This document shows positions 37,119-51,500 of a stretch of DNA of 64,000 nucleotides, one piece after another. Location of the stretch: the NCBI RefSeq assembly GCF_024713945.1, contig NC_134683.1, positions 1,044,501 through 1,108,500 on the forward strand, in the 5' to 3' direction. Each line of letters opens with the position of its first letter. Position 1 is the stretch's first letter. The DNA is from Dermatophagoides farinae. Lineage: Eukaryota > Arthropoda > Arachnida > Sarcoptiformes > Pyroglyphidae. Below the pieces are notes generated by a model that was not told where the DNA came from, did not search any database, and saw only the letters and a list, made by a program, of their open reading frames with translations. The translations under genes and the position numbers were made by a program.

Positions 37119-40100
37119 ATGATGAATGACAATGTTCATAATGATGTTGTTGATGATAATGTTCAATCAATGACAACAACTTCATCATCGATGACAACAA
37201 CGACAACACTGACGACTGATATTCTTTCTGCCGCTTTAGATGAATGTGGTCTTGGTGATTTTTTTGCAAATCCGGTATGTTTTGTTTTTCGTTTTTTTCA
37301 ATTATTTTTAATTAAAAATTTTTTTTCTCATGTACAGATTGTTCATGATGATCTAACAAATTCATTACCGAATTCACCTGGTGATCATAATACAATCATT
37401 GCCAATAATAATACGGTGATAGTCGATAATAATAATGTTGGTCATTATCAATGGCAACAATCATCATCATTGGTTGATGAACAATTATTGTCATCAAACA
37501 CAGCTGTGTCATCATCATCATCATCTGATCATTCCGAATTTAATAATCAACAACAAATTTCAACATCATCATTTGATTCACAACAACAATCCATTATTTG
37601 TACCAATAATCAAATACCAACAACTAATAATACAAAAGCAACCATCATTCCTATTAATGCTATAAATACAGCAATAAATGGTCAACAACAACCATTACTT
37701 GTAAAGGTTTTTTATTAAATTTTCAAGAAATTTCCATTTCCATCAATACTAATTTTCCATTATTTTTTCTCACACCATTAAAATCTAGAAAATTCAACGA
37801 TATGTTTTAACTAAAAATAATGCTCAACAACCACGTTTGATGGTAGCTACATCATCATCATCATCATCATCAGCAACTAATACTGCTGCTATTCAGAATT
37901 CAAATAATGTCCATATGATGAATCGTTCGATGACGGCTGTACAAAATTCAAAATTATTAATTACAACAACAACAACAACAACAGCAGCAGCAGCATCTAT
38001 CACAGACAACGAATATGATATTGAATGATATAAGTAATCAAAAAAAATTGACCATTTCACCAAATGTTAATGGTACAATTAAAATTAATGTCACTACATC
38101 ATCACAACCATCACCATCATCGACTACTACGACAACGACTGCATTGTTAACAGGATACAATAAACAACAACCAACACAAGTGATTCAATTATCAAATTCC
38201 CAACCTGCTGGTATACGTATAGTAAATCGAATAATTCCACAACGACAACCATCACAACAACAACAACAACAACAATCTCATTTAATACGATTACCAGGCA
38301 CACAAAATGTGATACGAATCCAAGTAAAATCACCACCAAATACTGCACAGCAACAAATGATGAATCAACGACCGACATTAATTCGTCCACAAATTGTGAT
38401 ACCAACAACAGCCATATCAACATCATCATCATCATCATCAATGTCGGTTATGACGAATGGAATAAATAATAGCAATCAAATGAGAACATCACAGAATCGA
38501 ATCAATATACAATCATCAAATATTATCCGATTTCAACAACAAACAAATGGATCAACAAATTTCATTTCAGATATGAATAGTAATCCATCTACACCGAAAA
38601 CACCATTAACGCCATCTAAATCATTTTCATCATCATCATCATTCGAAAGTAAAGATGATGATCAATTGGAAAAAGATATAAGACTTAGTGAAGAAATGCG
38701 AAGATTACTTGAAGATAATGAAGAAGAATTAGCTAATCTGGAAACATTTGCAGATTATATGCCCACTAAATTGAAAATCGGACTTCGACATCCAGATCAA
38801 GTGGTTGAAACAAGTTCATTAGCATCAATTCCACCACCAGATGTATATTATCAGCTTATGATTCCAGATGAAGTTATTGATGATGGCCGTTTATCTGCAT
38901 TACAATTAGAATCGATAATCTATGCTTCACAACAGCATGAAAATTTTCTTCGTGATGGATCACGTTCCGGTTTCTTGATTGGTGATGGTGCCGGTGTTGG
39001 TAAAGGTCGTACAGTAGCCGGTATAATATATGAAAATTATCTACGTGGACGAAAACGTGCCTTATGGTTTTCGGTATCGACCGATCTCAAATATGATGCT
39101 GAACGTGATTTACATGATATTGGCGCTAGCCGTATCGAAGTTCATTTGCTCAACAAATTTAAATACGGCATCAAGATACATTCACCGGATAATGATAATG
39201 TTAAACGTGGTGTGATATTCTCTACTTATCATTCATTAATTGGTGAATCAACTAGTATAAGTGGAAGATTTTCTACTCGATTCCAACAGGTGTTACAATG
39301 GTGTGGTGAAGATTTTGATGGTGTAATCATTTTTGATGAATGTCATAAAGCAAAAAATCTATTTCCAAGCGGTACAACCCGTGCGACAAAAACTGGACAA
39401 GCTGTATTGGATCTACAACGATGTCTTCCAAAAGCACGTGTTGTATATGCCAGTGCAACGGGTGCAACTGAACCAAAAAATATGGGCTACATGACTCGTC
39501 TAGGTATATGGGGACCTGGTACACCATTTGAAGATTTTAATCAATTTGTTGCTATGGTTGAAAAACGAGGTGTTGGTGCAATGGAATTGGTGGCCATTGA
39601 TTTGAAAATGCGTGGCATGTATATGGCCCGGCAATTATCATTTAAAGGTGTTCAATTTCGTATTGAACATGTACCATTATCACGTGAATTCATTCGTATA
39701 TATAATTGTTGTTGTCGATTATGGGTGTCGGCAAAAACAAAATTTGAAAAAGCATTAGAATTGATGGAAGCCGATCCACAAGTGAGCAAAGCAATTTGGA
39801 CACAATTTTGGGCATCACATCAAAGATTTTTTAAATATCTTTGTATTGCATCCAAAGTTAAATTTGCCGTTGCATTCGTTAAAGAATCATTACGTTGTGA
39901 TAAATCTGTTGTTATTGGCCTGCAATCCACTGGTGAAGCACGTACATTAGAACAATTGGAAGATAATGGTGGTGAATTGAATGATTTTGTATCGACAGCT
40001 AAATCAGTGTTTCAATCATTGGTGGAACGACATTTTCCAGCGCCTAATCGTAAAAAATTGGCCAAACTATTAGGACGTGATACAAGTTTTTTTGATGATT

Positions 40101-42527
40101 TAGGTATCAAATTAAAACGTGATGCAAATGATGAAATAATTGCATCAATCAGTGATGATGATGATGAAATGATGGGCAAAGTTAAACGGCCAAGTGGCCA
40201 TAAATTTTTTGATAGTGATGATGATGAAGATGATGATTTTGTTGAAGTTCCAGATGATGAAGATGATGATGATGACGATGACGATAAATCAGATGATAGT
40301 GATATTGATTTTGATGAAATTGATGATATTATGGATGAAAAACTTGGCCTAAAACCTGGTGGTAAACCAAGTGCATCATTAAAATTTATGGATATTTTAT
40401 TGGGACCATCATCATCATCATCTTCTATGGCAACAACCAATGGTCGGAAACGAAAACGTAAAGCATTATCTAGACAACGACAGAAACGTATTCGTATGCA
40501 GCAACAAAATAAACGACGACAACAACAGCAACAATCAAAAAAATCATTGAAGAAAAAATATGAAAAATATTATAATGATTTCAATAATGTTGGTTCCGAT
40601 ATTGGTGGTTATTGTGAAATGTTGAAAAATGAGCTGCTTGAACAATTGGAATCATTTGGTGAACGGTTACCACCGAATACATTGGATGAATTAATCGATG
40701 AATTAGGCGGCCCGGAACAGGTAGCCGAAATGACTGGCCGTAAAGGACGTATTGTCAGCACCCAAGATGGACAAGTACAATATGAGGCAAGAAGTGAAAA
40801 TGATGTTTCATTGGAAATGTTGAATCTAGTGGAAAAACAAAGATTTATGGATGATGAAAAACGTGTGGCCATTATATCGGAAGCGGCAAGTTCCGGAATA
40901 TCATTACATGCTGATCGTCGTGCACGTAATCGTTGTCGTCGTGTTCATCTAACTGTTGAACTTCCATGGTCGGCTGATCGTGCCATACAACAATTTGGTC
41001 GTACACATCGATCGAATCAGGTTTCAGCACCGGAATATGTGTTTCTAATTTCAAAGCTGGCCGGTGAAAAACGTTTTGCATCAATTGTAGCGAAACGTTT
41101 GGAAAGTTTAGGCGCACTCACTCATGGTGATCGTCGTGCCACAGAATCAAGAGATTTATCACAATTTAATATTGACACAAAATATGGCCGTCAAGCATTA
41201 GAATTTGTAATGAAATCCATACAAGGTAGTAGTGGTATAAAACCATTGGTTTCACCACCAGAAAATTATTCAAGTGATGATTTTTTCGAAGATTGTCGCG
41301 TCGGTTTGGCCGGTGTTGGCCTGTTGACTATTGATCGTAAAACTGGTGCCATTACATTGGACAAAGGTTTGTGATGGAAAAAAATTATCATCGTGTGAAT
41401 TTATTATTTTTCTGTCTATTTTCCAGATTATGCCAATATAAATAAATTTCTAAATCGAATACTTGGTCTTGAAGTTGAATTACAAAATTCACTTTTCCGT
41501 TATTTCAATGATACAATGGATGCCGTGATCAAAGGAGCAAAACGTAGTGGCCGTTATGATTCCGGTATCATTGGTATGTGTCACACATTTAGTGTCGTTA
41601 TGATCATCCAATTAATTAATTTTTTTTTTTCGTTAATGTAGATCTAAGCAATGAAGTGGGAAATGTACGAAAATTAGATTTGGAAAATTTCATTCTAAAA
41701 TCATCATCAAGAGCGGTCAAGATTCAATTGCATACCGTTTCAGTGGATCGTGGTATATCATTTGAACGTGCCGATAATTTACGTAAACAGGCATTTGATG
41801 AAGAAACTTATTTTAAAGATGAAATTGGATATTATGTTTCAAATTCGGTTTGTTGAATATTTTTTTTGAAAATGGTTTCGAATCTAATTTTTCTATATTC
41901 CATGTTTATTATTAGACATATCAAATTCGTAAGACAATATTTTTGGCCATACCCGAAGAGAATCCGCAGAAAAATAAAGACATGAAACAGATTTTTCGTA
42001 TTTATAAACCATCGCTTGGTCTACAGGCTAAATATGAAACAAAAAATACATTAAAAGAACGTGGACAAAAATTAAACGATATGGAACAGGTGGCCAAATT
42101 GTGGAATGAACATTATGAAAAATCTGTTGATGAATGTACACATTTATTATTGTTTGGCCGTTGTCGTGCATCGATGATGGTAACAAAATCATCATCATCA
42201 ACAGTAAAAACAACAAGTGGTTGTGATGTTGGTATTCGTAAACGTAATTATTGTGTATTATCCGGTGCTGTTATGACCGTTTGGCCTGAAATTGAAAAAG
42301 CTATACCACAAATTCTTAATCATAAGCTACAGGTTGTTCGATTAAAAACTGAAGACAATCTTAAATATATTGGTAAGTTTGTTGTTGTTGTAAAATTTGT
42401 GTTTTTTCACTTTTTCCATTTATAAATAGGTCCATTGATACCGCCAATGTATGTGGATGAAGTACGAAAATGTTTAAATCGTTTAGCAAATGGTGAACAA
42501 ACACAATCATCATCATCATCGTTATAA
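37119..42527 (+). CDS. sno: Strawberry notch homologue (SBNO), helicase-like transcriptional co-regulator
   Basis: Exons: 37119-37274, 37338-37706 (or 37700), 37789-41366, 41427-41573, 41642-41847, 41916-42372 and 42430-42527; about 1650 aa. The first 500 residues are Gln/Ser/Asn/Thr-rich. The core is typical of strawberry notch: [20 protein letters not shown], Walker A in [11 protein letters not shown] (about 38982-39014), DECH box [11 protein letters not shown] (39335-39346), [16 protein letters not shown], and a C-terminal half with [14 protein letters not shown] and [11 protein letters not shown]. An Asp-rich tract (about 40202-40340) and an Arg/Lys/Gln-rich basic tract (about 40447-40560) lie between the halves. 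SBNO proteins act in the nucleus with Notch and EGFR signalling. The frame of exon 3 breaks at a CAA/CAG repeat (37961-38026); either an indel or a 46-base intron (37939-37984) restores it. Confidence 0.93.
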
Positions 42528-45500
42528 TTTTTCAAATTTTGATCATTTATAAGCCCATTTTCAAACAATACCTTATCATGAAACTTTGTTTTTTTCTTCT
42601 TCTTCATTTTGATTCAGCTCATCATCATTATCATCGAATACACCCTCACACCCACACATTATTTTATTATTTCATTTTCTATTTTTCATACATATATAGT
42701 GTGATTATTGATCTAATACCCGGGACCAAAAAAAAAAAAAAAATGAACCCGGGCTAACTAGTCCCATAATAACCGTATATCATATCCATACATTTATAAT
42801 TACATTACATACATAATTAAATTTGATGATGATTCCACACCAATTTAGGTTGATCCAAATTTTTATTTTCTCTACTACCTGATATATATATAAAAAAAAC
42901 TAATTAAGATCAGATTTATCAATCAAAATTGAAATTATTTTTTCAAATTATAAAAAAATTTGTTATTTTATCGTTTTTTTTTTAATTGTTGAATTTTGAT
43001 GGAAATGAAAATGAAAAACGAATAAAAATTTAAAAAAAAGAAAAAAAATTTTCTCTCAAAAAAATCTTTTGTTGTTGTTTGTCTGAATATCACAATTCAA
43101 TGCTACTACCACTACTACTTACTCTTATTCTCACTTTATCAACAACAGCAGTAGCAGCAGCAATGGATTCTCTTTTGAATATTTATCGGATCCTTTCTTT
43201 TCAATATACTACTTCTTTGTTATTGTCTTGTTACCACTACACTGATAATGGTAAGTAATGTATTTGTGGCGTCTGTATTATTATTATTTTATGGTTGGAT
43301 ATATATAAATATACGATGATGATGATGATGTTTATTATGATTCGAATTCATTTTTTTTTCTCGTATATAATAATCTTTATTATTATTGAATTGATAAGTA
43401 GTAGTCATCATCAAATAATCGGTTGTAGTGGCTCTGTGTGTATGTCCAGGTGATGTTGGTTTATTCTTTTTTTCGTTTTTCGTTTTTTTTTTTTTTTTTT
43501 TGCTTTCTAAAATTTTTCTTCTGATGCTGTTTGTTATTGTTCCAAACATAATGTATTGTGTGTGTGTGTGTTTTTGTTTGTTCACAACTATAGATAAATT
43601 CAGTTGGGTGTGTGTGTTTTTCTATGTTTATGCGGCGAGTATTCGATTCTTTCATTCAGATCCTATTTTTTCAAATGATCATCAATAGACCGAAAGAAAA
43701 GAATTCTACATCTACCATCGATTTCGGTGTTGATGTTATTATTCTGTGCATGTGCGTGTAACCGTTTGCTTATTTTGTGTACAGACCAAAACGACAAAAA
43801 AAAATCCCAGAATTCTGCTACGGTTTTCATCATTTCTACATCGACAACAACAACAACAACAAGAATCGCTTTTTGTACATCATCATCATATAGATTTTTT
43901 CAATGAAAGTGGAAAAAAAAATAAAAACACTACGAATCTCATTCAGGATTCCTGACTCGGCCATTCTTGTTTTTTTTTTTTTGCTTTGCCTTGCTTGTCT
44001 TTGTTTGGGTGTTTTGTGCAATATTAGTTCCTAGAAAATTTAACTCATTGGATCAATTCTAGTGTTGAATTTCAACGTTTTTATTCTGTCATCATCATCA
44101 TCATCATCATCATTGAAAAGTTCAAAGTCGTTAAAATGTAATTGAATCTCATCTATCCAGGTATGTGTCATTTGATTGGGAATTTTTTTTTTATTTAATT
44201 TTAATTTTAAAAATTTCAATTTTTTTCATTTCGAAAGTAAATCAAGTTTTCTTTTTAGCTATTTTTATCCAAACATGAACACTGAAAAGAAAAAATCATT
44301 TGACAATCCTTTATATTTTTTTTTGTTAAACGATTGCATCGAATCATTTCATCATTTGATTCGATATTTGGTACTAAATAAATTATCATGTGCTTGAAGG
44401 GATAATCTCGTCATCATTTCTTTTTTTGGATCTGGTTTTTTTTTGTCCAATGATGAGATAATTGAAAATGGTAATCGGTTTCTAATAATAACATTTGTAA
44501 AAATTAATCAATAAATACGGCTCTACTTGTTTTAAGGCTGCTTGAATTTTCTTTGGAACTTTTTTTTTGGTTATTTGCTAATTTCCCCTTATGAAAATGG
44601 TAAAAAAAAAGATCAATTAATTGATTGATTGATTGATTCATTCATTTTTTTCTTTTGTTTTATCAATTTCACCGAAACAATGATTCAGATACATAGATAT
44701 TGCCGTAATGAAAAGACAAATATAAAACGAATCTTATCTTATGGCAAATGGGAATCGAAAATAATAAAAAATTGAATCATATGACCTATTCAATTTTGAT
44801 TGAATTTTCAATTCAAATAGGACAGGGATGGAAAATTCAAATTTGATTGTATTTGAATTGATGATGATGATGATGATGATGATAGGATTTTTGTATTTTT
44901 CATTTTTTTGTTGTTTGAAAATTCAGCAAACAAAAGAAAAAAAAATATTCCATAATTTGTGCTTTACACACATAGAATGAAATGGATCCTAAAAATAAAA
45001 TAAAAATCAATGTGGATTCAAATCATAAAGATAATAATAATAACTAGGCAATCACATCATTGTCATTATTAAATTCGTTTTTTTCCACCACCATCACCAC
45101 CACGGCCATCGCCACAATCGATTGATTCATGTTTATTCAGGCTTGGAATTTGTTTATCGATCGTTATTTTTTTTGTTTGTTTGTTTGATTTTTTTTTCAT
45201 TCATCTTTTTTCGATTCAATTCTTTGGGATTCGTTTCGATCCAATCCAGTTTTTTTCCGTTGGATCGTATTCTCACTCTGTTTGAGCCTTGAACATCATC
45301 AATCAATGATGATGATGATGATGTTTTCAGCAGAATTTTTTTTTATCTCATTGTTTCTTCCATTTCTCTCTCTCTCTCTCTGTTTCACTCTTTTTGGGTT
45401 GCTAAAAAAGATGACCTAAATTGTTGTTTTTTTTTATTTTTCACAAATAACGTATCGTTGACAATCGATTATTGTGTGTGTGGGTGTGTGTGAAAATGTG

Positions 45501-48500
45501 TGTGTATGTGTGGGTGTGCGTGTTTATATAAATAGAGAGAGAGAGAGAGAACATACACCCATCTTTTTTTGTTTTATCTTTCACATCACGATTAAATATT
45601 GATGATGAATTATGATTGTTTGTTTTGTTGTTGTTGTTGTTGTTGTTGTTGATGTTTGAATTTCATTTTCAATCATCAAATTTTTCCATATCAATATATA
45701 CTTGACACATTTGTTCAAATTTTCATGTGTATGTGTCTCTTTTTCATCACGATCATCATCACTCAATTCATTTAATGTTGATCTAGATATTTCGTTTTTT
45801 TTTGTTCTTGTTGTTGTTGTTGTTGGTTGTTTCTTTTTCTTTACTTTGATTTTTTCTTCTTCACTTGAACATTCGATGTTATTTTTTTTTTTGTTATTTT
45901 TGGCAAATTTATTGTTTTGAAATTCGTGATAAATTATACAAGTAGTTTTTATATGATGACGGATGATATGTTTTACATTTGTGTTTGTGTGTGTACCAAA
46001 ACAGCAATGTTAAAATATATAACATTATTATCCACTTAAATAGCCAAATAGTAATACTGATGATGATGATGATACGATGATATCGATTAATGATAATTAT
46101 GATACCACAATGAATGAATGAATGATGATCATCATCATTTTCATCTTTTTATTGTATCTTTTAATGGTTTTAAATAAGTGGAAAAAGAAAATTGACTGAA
46201 TAAGACCACAATGTCCATTTTTATTTTCTATTTTTTTTTTTATTTTCAGACACATTGTCCAATACATGTAAACTGTGTTGTTCCACTGTTGTCCAATTTG
46301 ATCGATTCATTCATTCTATTCATTGTTATTTAAACCTAAATTGTATTTGAAACCGAAAACTTTCAACTCTCCCCTCACACACACACACACACATTCATTC
46401 ATTCCGATTAAGTTTTCTAAAAAATTTTTCAGTATCATTGATCATTATCATCGGACATCATTTTTTTTATATCTAGTCTTCATCCATTATCGTTAGATGT
46501 TTATAATAATGATGATGATGATGATGATAATGGTTAATAGTTGAACTATCATATCTTTCTATCCTAGATGAAAATCATTTGTTTGGAAAATGGTCTTTTA
46601 TTTTCTGAATGGCAGCCATGCAGCAGCAGCAGCAGCAACAGCAGCAGTAAATGATGATGAAATTGTACAAACAAGATTGATTGTTGCTTGTTATTCATCT
46701 CATCTTTCATTTACACTGATAATTGTTATGGATAAATTTTTTTCTTCTTATCTTTCGATGATGATTGACCCTCACCAACACACACACACACACACAATGA
46801 AGATACAAACCATTTATAAATGAATGGATAGTTTTGCTTGTTTTGGTTGTTTCATTCATTCATTCATTCATTGAATTCAATTCATCTTACGTTATTTTTT
46901 TCCAACTCATTTTGTTTGTTTAATCGTGATGTTTATTTTGTTGATTCAATGTGTTTGTGATCCCAATTTTTTAGGTCTTCAGGTTATTATTGTTTGACCT
47001 AATTTCTCTCATTTATCATCATCATCATCATCATGGTTCATTTATGTTTTAACAAGTCTCTACTCTTTTTTTTGAAAAAAAGGTTGGGGTCAATCTTTTC
47101 ACCGGTACCTGACCATCTTTTTCACATTACATAAAGATTTCGCTCTTTTTTTACACTCAAACACACACACACATTTTGTGAAAACTAAATTTAGTAAAAT
47201 CTACATATTTACCTAACCTAACCTAATCTTATCTATCTATCTATCATTTCATCACCAATCCTGACTGTTGATGATGATAATGATGGTCATCATTTATTCA
47301 TTCATCATTAATAATTTCGATTTCGCTATAAAAAAAATTTTTCATTTTTTTTCAAATTTTTTTCCTATTATTATCATTTGTGTGGGTGTGTGTGTGTTTT
47401 TTTTATGGAACAAATGTAATTGAATTTTAGAATATAAAAAAAATTGATCATATATGAACATTCATGTGAATGAAAAAAAACGAGTGGGAGTTGTAAATTT
47501 GTGTGTGTGGGCGTGTGTTGGTTGATTTTCTGTTATTATTATTATTATTCGGACAAGGGTGCACATTTCTCTTTTTTTTTACAAATTTCCAAAATATTAT
47601 TAACCCGTTGATTATATGTTTGATATTAATATGGTGAAATTTGATATGAATGAATGAAAAATACGGTTCATTTAATCGAGGACAAATCCTTGATCATTTT
47701 CATAATAGCATACAATGTTTGATCCGATCATTATTGATAATGATGATCATGATCCACTGTAATGTGAATAAATTGGGTTTGTGAATTTGAATAATAAATT
47801 ATTTAACGATGATGATGATGATGATGATGATTTAAATAACGTTGTGTTTTTATATACTGAACTATGCAAAAAAAATTGTAAACAACGATAATAAGCTTAA
47901 CCGGAATATACTCTTTGCATTTAATTTCGATTAGTTTGTTTCTTGGTTAATGATTTTCATCAAAATGAGAGAGAGAGGGAGTTAGGATGGAGAAGAAAAC
48001 AATTTATTTTTAGCCATTGGAATTATTCTATTTTGCTTTTGGCCATCAGTCACTGGATTGTTCAAAGAATTGGTCTGTGAAAAAAAAATCTGGATTTTTT
48101 TTGCCTGGTGTATGTTTACTGTAAAAACCTACGCACACGAACACAGAATCAGATTAGTTGGTTTTTTTTAATCATTTCCTTACTCCCAGAATATGACGTT
48201 TGTTTGTCTTGCATTTTAATATATGACAAAATGATGAAAAGGTCGCACGAATTCATTTGCACTAGAATCGTTATTTTTTTTTTTTTTGTTACTTGAAAAT
48301 TTTCATTTCATAGCACTGGACACTCTAATGATTTTAATGTCATGTGTGTGTGTGTTTTATTTTTAGCAACAAAAATTTGACAACCAATTGAAACCATGAA
48401 TCAAATTGATTGTTTGGAAACAAAAAAAAACCAATTCGTGCGATAAATTTTATTGGTTTGTACACTGTCAAAAATCAATGAATGTATGACAATGTCATTG

Positions 48501-51500
48501 GCCATTGAAAAATTCATTTTTTTTCTGTGTTTCTCTTGAGAAACAAACGATTCACATCCACGATCACACACACACACACCATTTTTTTCCCATTCCAAGA
48601 ATGATGTTAATGATCGATTGACCTTTTTTTCTCTTTGTTTTTATTTTTATTTTTTTTTGACGCTTTGTGTGTAAAGAGAGGGTTACCAATGTGAATAATT
48701 GTGCGTGTGTGTGTGTGTTGTTGTTGTTGTTGTTGTTTTCATTTTGTTGTTTAGAATGAATAATTTTTGTTGTGAAATTACAGTTACAGGTTACAAATAT
48801 TTTTTTTTCTCAAATTTCATGACAAGTTTATTTTCTCAGAAAATAAAAAATGAAAAAAGAAAATCATGACAAACAAAAAACAGCGACAAGAAATTGAAAA
48901 AACATTAACATACAAATATATGCGCTGTGTGTGTGTGTGTGTGTGAACAAAATACAATGCAAAAATAAAAACAGGTGTGCCAAACCACCGGAATCTTTTT
49001 TTTTCTTGTTCATTTTCCATAGATCCGTTTTCGTGAATTTTTCAAGAATTTGTGTGAAAATTTTGTTTGTTTGTTTGTTTGTGCTGTTTGTATGACATAA
49101 TTACAGATTCAATAGTGTAGCCATAGTGAATAAAGAAAGGGTTCATCATCATTAACATATTATTTTTGCCATTTTGGCCAACAACAACAACAACAACGAA
49201 AAAGTGTATAAAAAAAACTAATTTTGTTAACCCATTTTTATCTACGACCTTGACAATGGCAATGACCTACATTATGTGATTATTATTATATGTAATCATT
49301 AATGAATGATGATGATGATTATATGCCACACATTATTATAATTTTTTTTGTTCGGTTTCATGATTATGATTTTATTGATTGAATTTTTTCTTTTATATTA
49401 TTATAATAATGACTTTAATCGATAAGATAATCATGATGATGATGATGACCTTATTAAGAAAAATCGAATTCATAAATCGATAAAACCAACGGGTTTTAAA
49501 TCAAAACATAAAAACTTTTTTCCTATTCATTTCTTTTATCATTTTTTCTTTTACCATTCATCAGATAATCATGATGGTCCATATGTTTCATTTTTTTTCC
49601 TGCTTCCGGTTTGTTATTGTTTATTTCACTGGTTTTTTTTCTTTTTTTCTTTCTCTCACAAAAAAAATAAGATGGTTGGTTGGACAACTTATTGTTGTTC
49701 ATTTTGGCCACCACCACCACCATCACCACCACCACTTGCATAGAAACCGACCAACCAAACAGAAAAAAAATACTCGTACCAAACAATAGATACAACAACA
49801 TTTCAATTCAATTCACATAGATTCTGATGAAAAAAAAAACAAAACAAAACAAAACAACAGGACATTATTCTATGTCTTTATGAATTGAATGTGGTAACAA
49901 TAGTTCACAAGTATTTTATTTTATTTTTTGATTTGATTTGATTATAATTTATTTTTATTCTTGATGATGATGATGAAAAAAAAACAAGATGTGAAGATGT
50001 ATTTTTTTTCATTAAATTCTGGTTTCATCATCATCATCATTATTATTTTTTTGGACAATTTTTTTTTTCATTCATTTCTTCGTCTTTAAATAAAAACCTT
50101 ATTATTATTTGTGCATTAAATAATGCTTCCTGGATTCATTCATTTCACTTCACTTCAGCCAGTTTGTTTTTCTGTTTGATCGATTTTCTCGTTCAGGTAT
50201 GATGAGAATCATGATGATGATGATGGTGATAATAATAGAAGTTTTTCGTTCATCAACAGACAGCTGCCGATTGTGTGATGGCCATTTCTTTTTTCTTTCT
50301 TTTTTTCTCTCTTGATGATGATGATGACATTTTTTTTTCTGTTACTTGTCGATATTAATTTTTATTTTCCAATAAGACAAGAAAAAAGACTTTTTCAGAC
50401 ATCACCTGTGAGTTGTTTTTTTTTTGTCACGAATTGAATGTTTTTGATTATAAAGCTGCAGTGTTTGGTTTCTATTTTGATGTCTTAATTTTAAACAATG
50501 CTTGGTTTGAACAATAATAAATCACACATGATGATGATGATGATGATGATGTTTAATTTTGTTCAAAAAAAAAAATTTTTTGAATTCATTCAAAGTTGTT
50601 TTTCTAACAATGCCAAAAGACCATTTTAGAATTACCGAAAGAAAAAAAAGCCGGTTATTATTATTATTATGGTTGTGTTTGTCTGTGTGTGTGTTTTTTG
50701 TTGTTTTGTTTTCATGGTAAAATCAATCAACACAGATGGATCCTTTTTTCTTTACCATTTTGACCTGACAGAACTGATTTTCTCATTTACAATGATCATT
50801 TCCATTGTTTTTTTTTATATATATCATATAACAGCAAACACCACACACATGTGTTGATTATTTTAATTCTTCAAAAACTTGCCATTGTTTTGTTTTTGTT
50901 TTAATATTGTTGTTGATCGACTTAATTCATCATCATCATCATCATCATTGCTTTTTTTTGGTTCAAAATTCAAGTTTTTTTTCCACCATTTTTCCAAATT
51001 ACCATTCGGTCTAACGATTTGATATGATGATTGTGTAAAACTAAACTGTGTGTGTGTGGGTGAATTCAAGTGAATTTAGTCTTTGAGGATCTTGTAGTAT
51101 TATCGTCGTTTATAGTATCATTGTCATTGTAAATTGAGAAATGGAAATTTTTTTTTTTCGTTCATTTTATTATATAACCCTTATGTTTAATCATGCGTAT
51201 TTGGTATTCACAAACGAAAATATAATCTCCATGCTCTATATATATACGAGATACACACGCACACCAATTTGTATTTCAATGACCAAAAAAAAAAAAAAAT
51301 CCAATTCTCTAATCCAGATCAAGTTCATGTTCACAGTGAGAGACAGAAAAAAAAATCAGCAAGGTAATAATAATCATTACATTTAAAAATTCAGTGTTTT
51401 TCTTTTTTCTTTTCGAATTGAACCATTTGCAATAATTTTTAAATTTTAATTTTGCAAGATTTTAGTAAACCTATAGTCATTGTCTGCGCTGAATTGACTA

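Noticed and set aside
42719-42765. Two CCCGGG sites and an ACTAGT, resembling vector polylinker
   Set aside because: Only short matches separated by an A-run and host-like AT-rich flanks; no further vector sequence seen.
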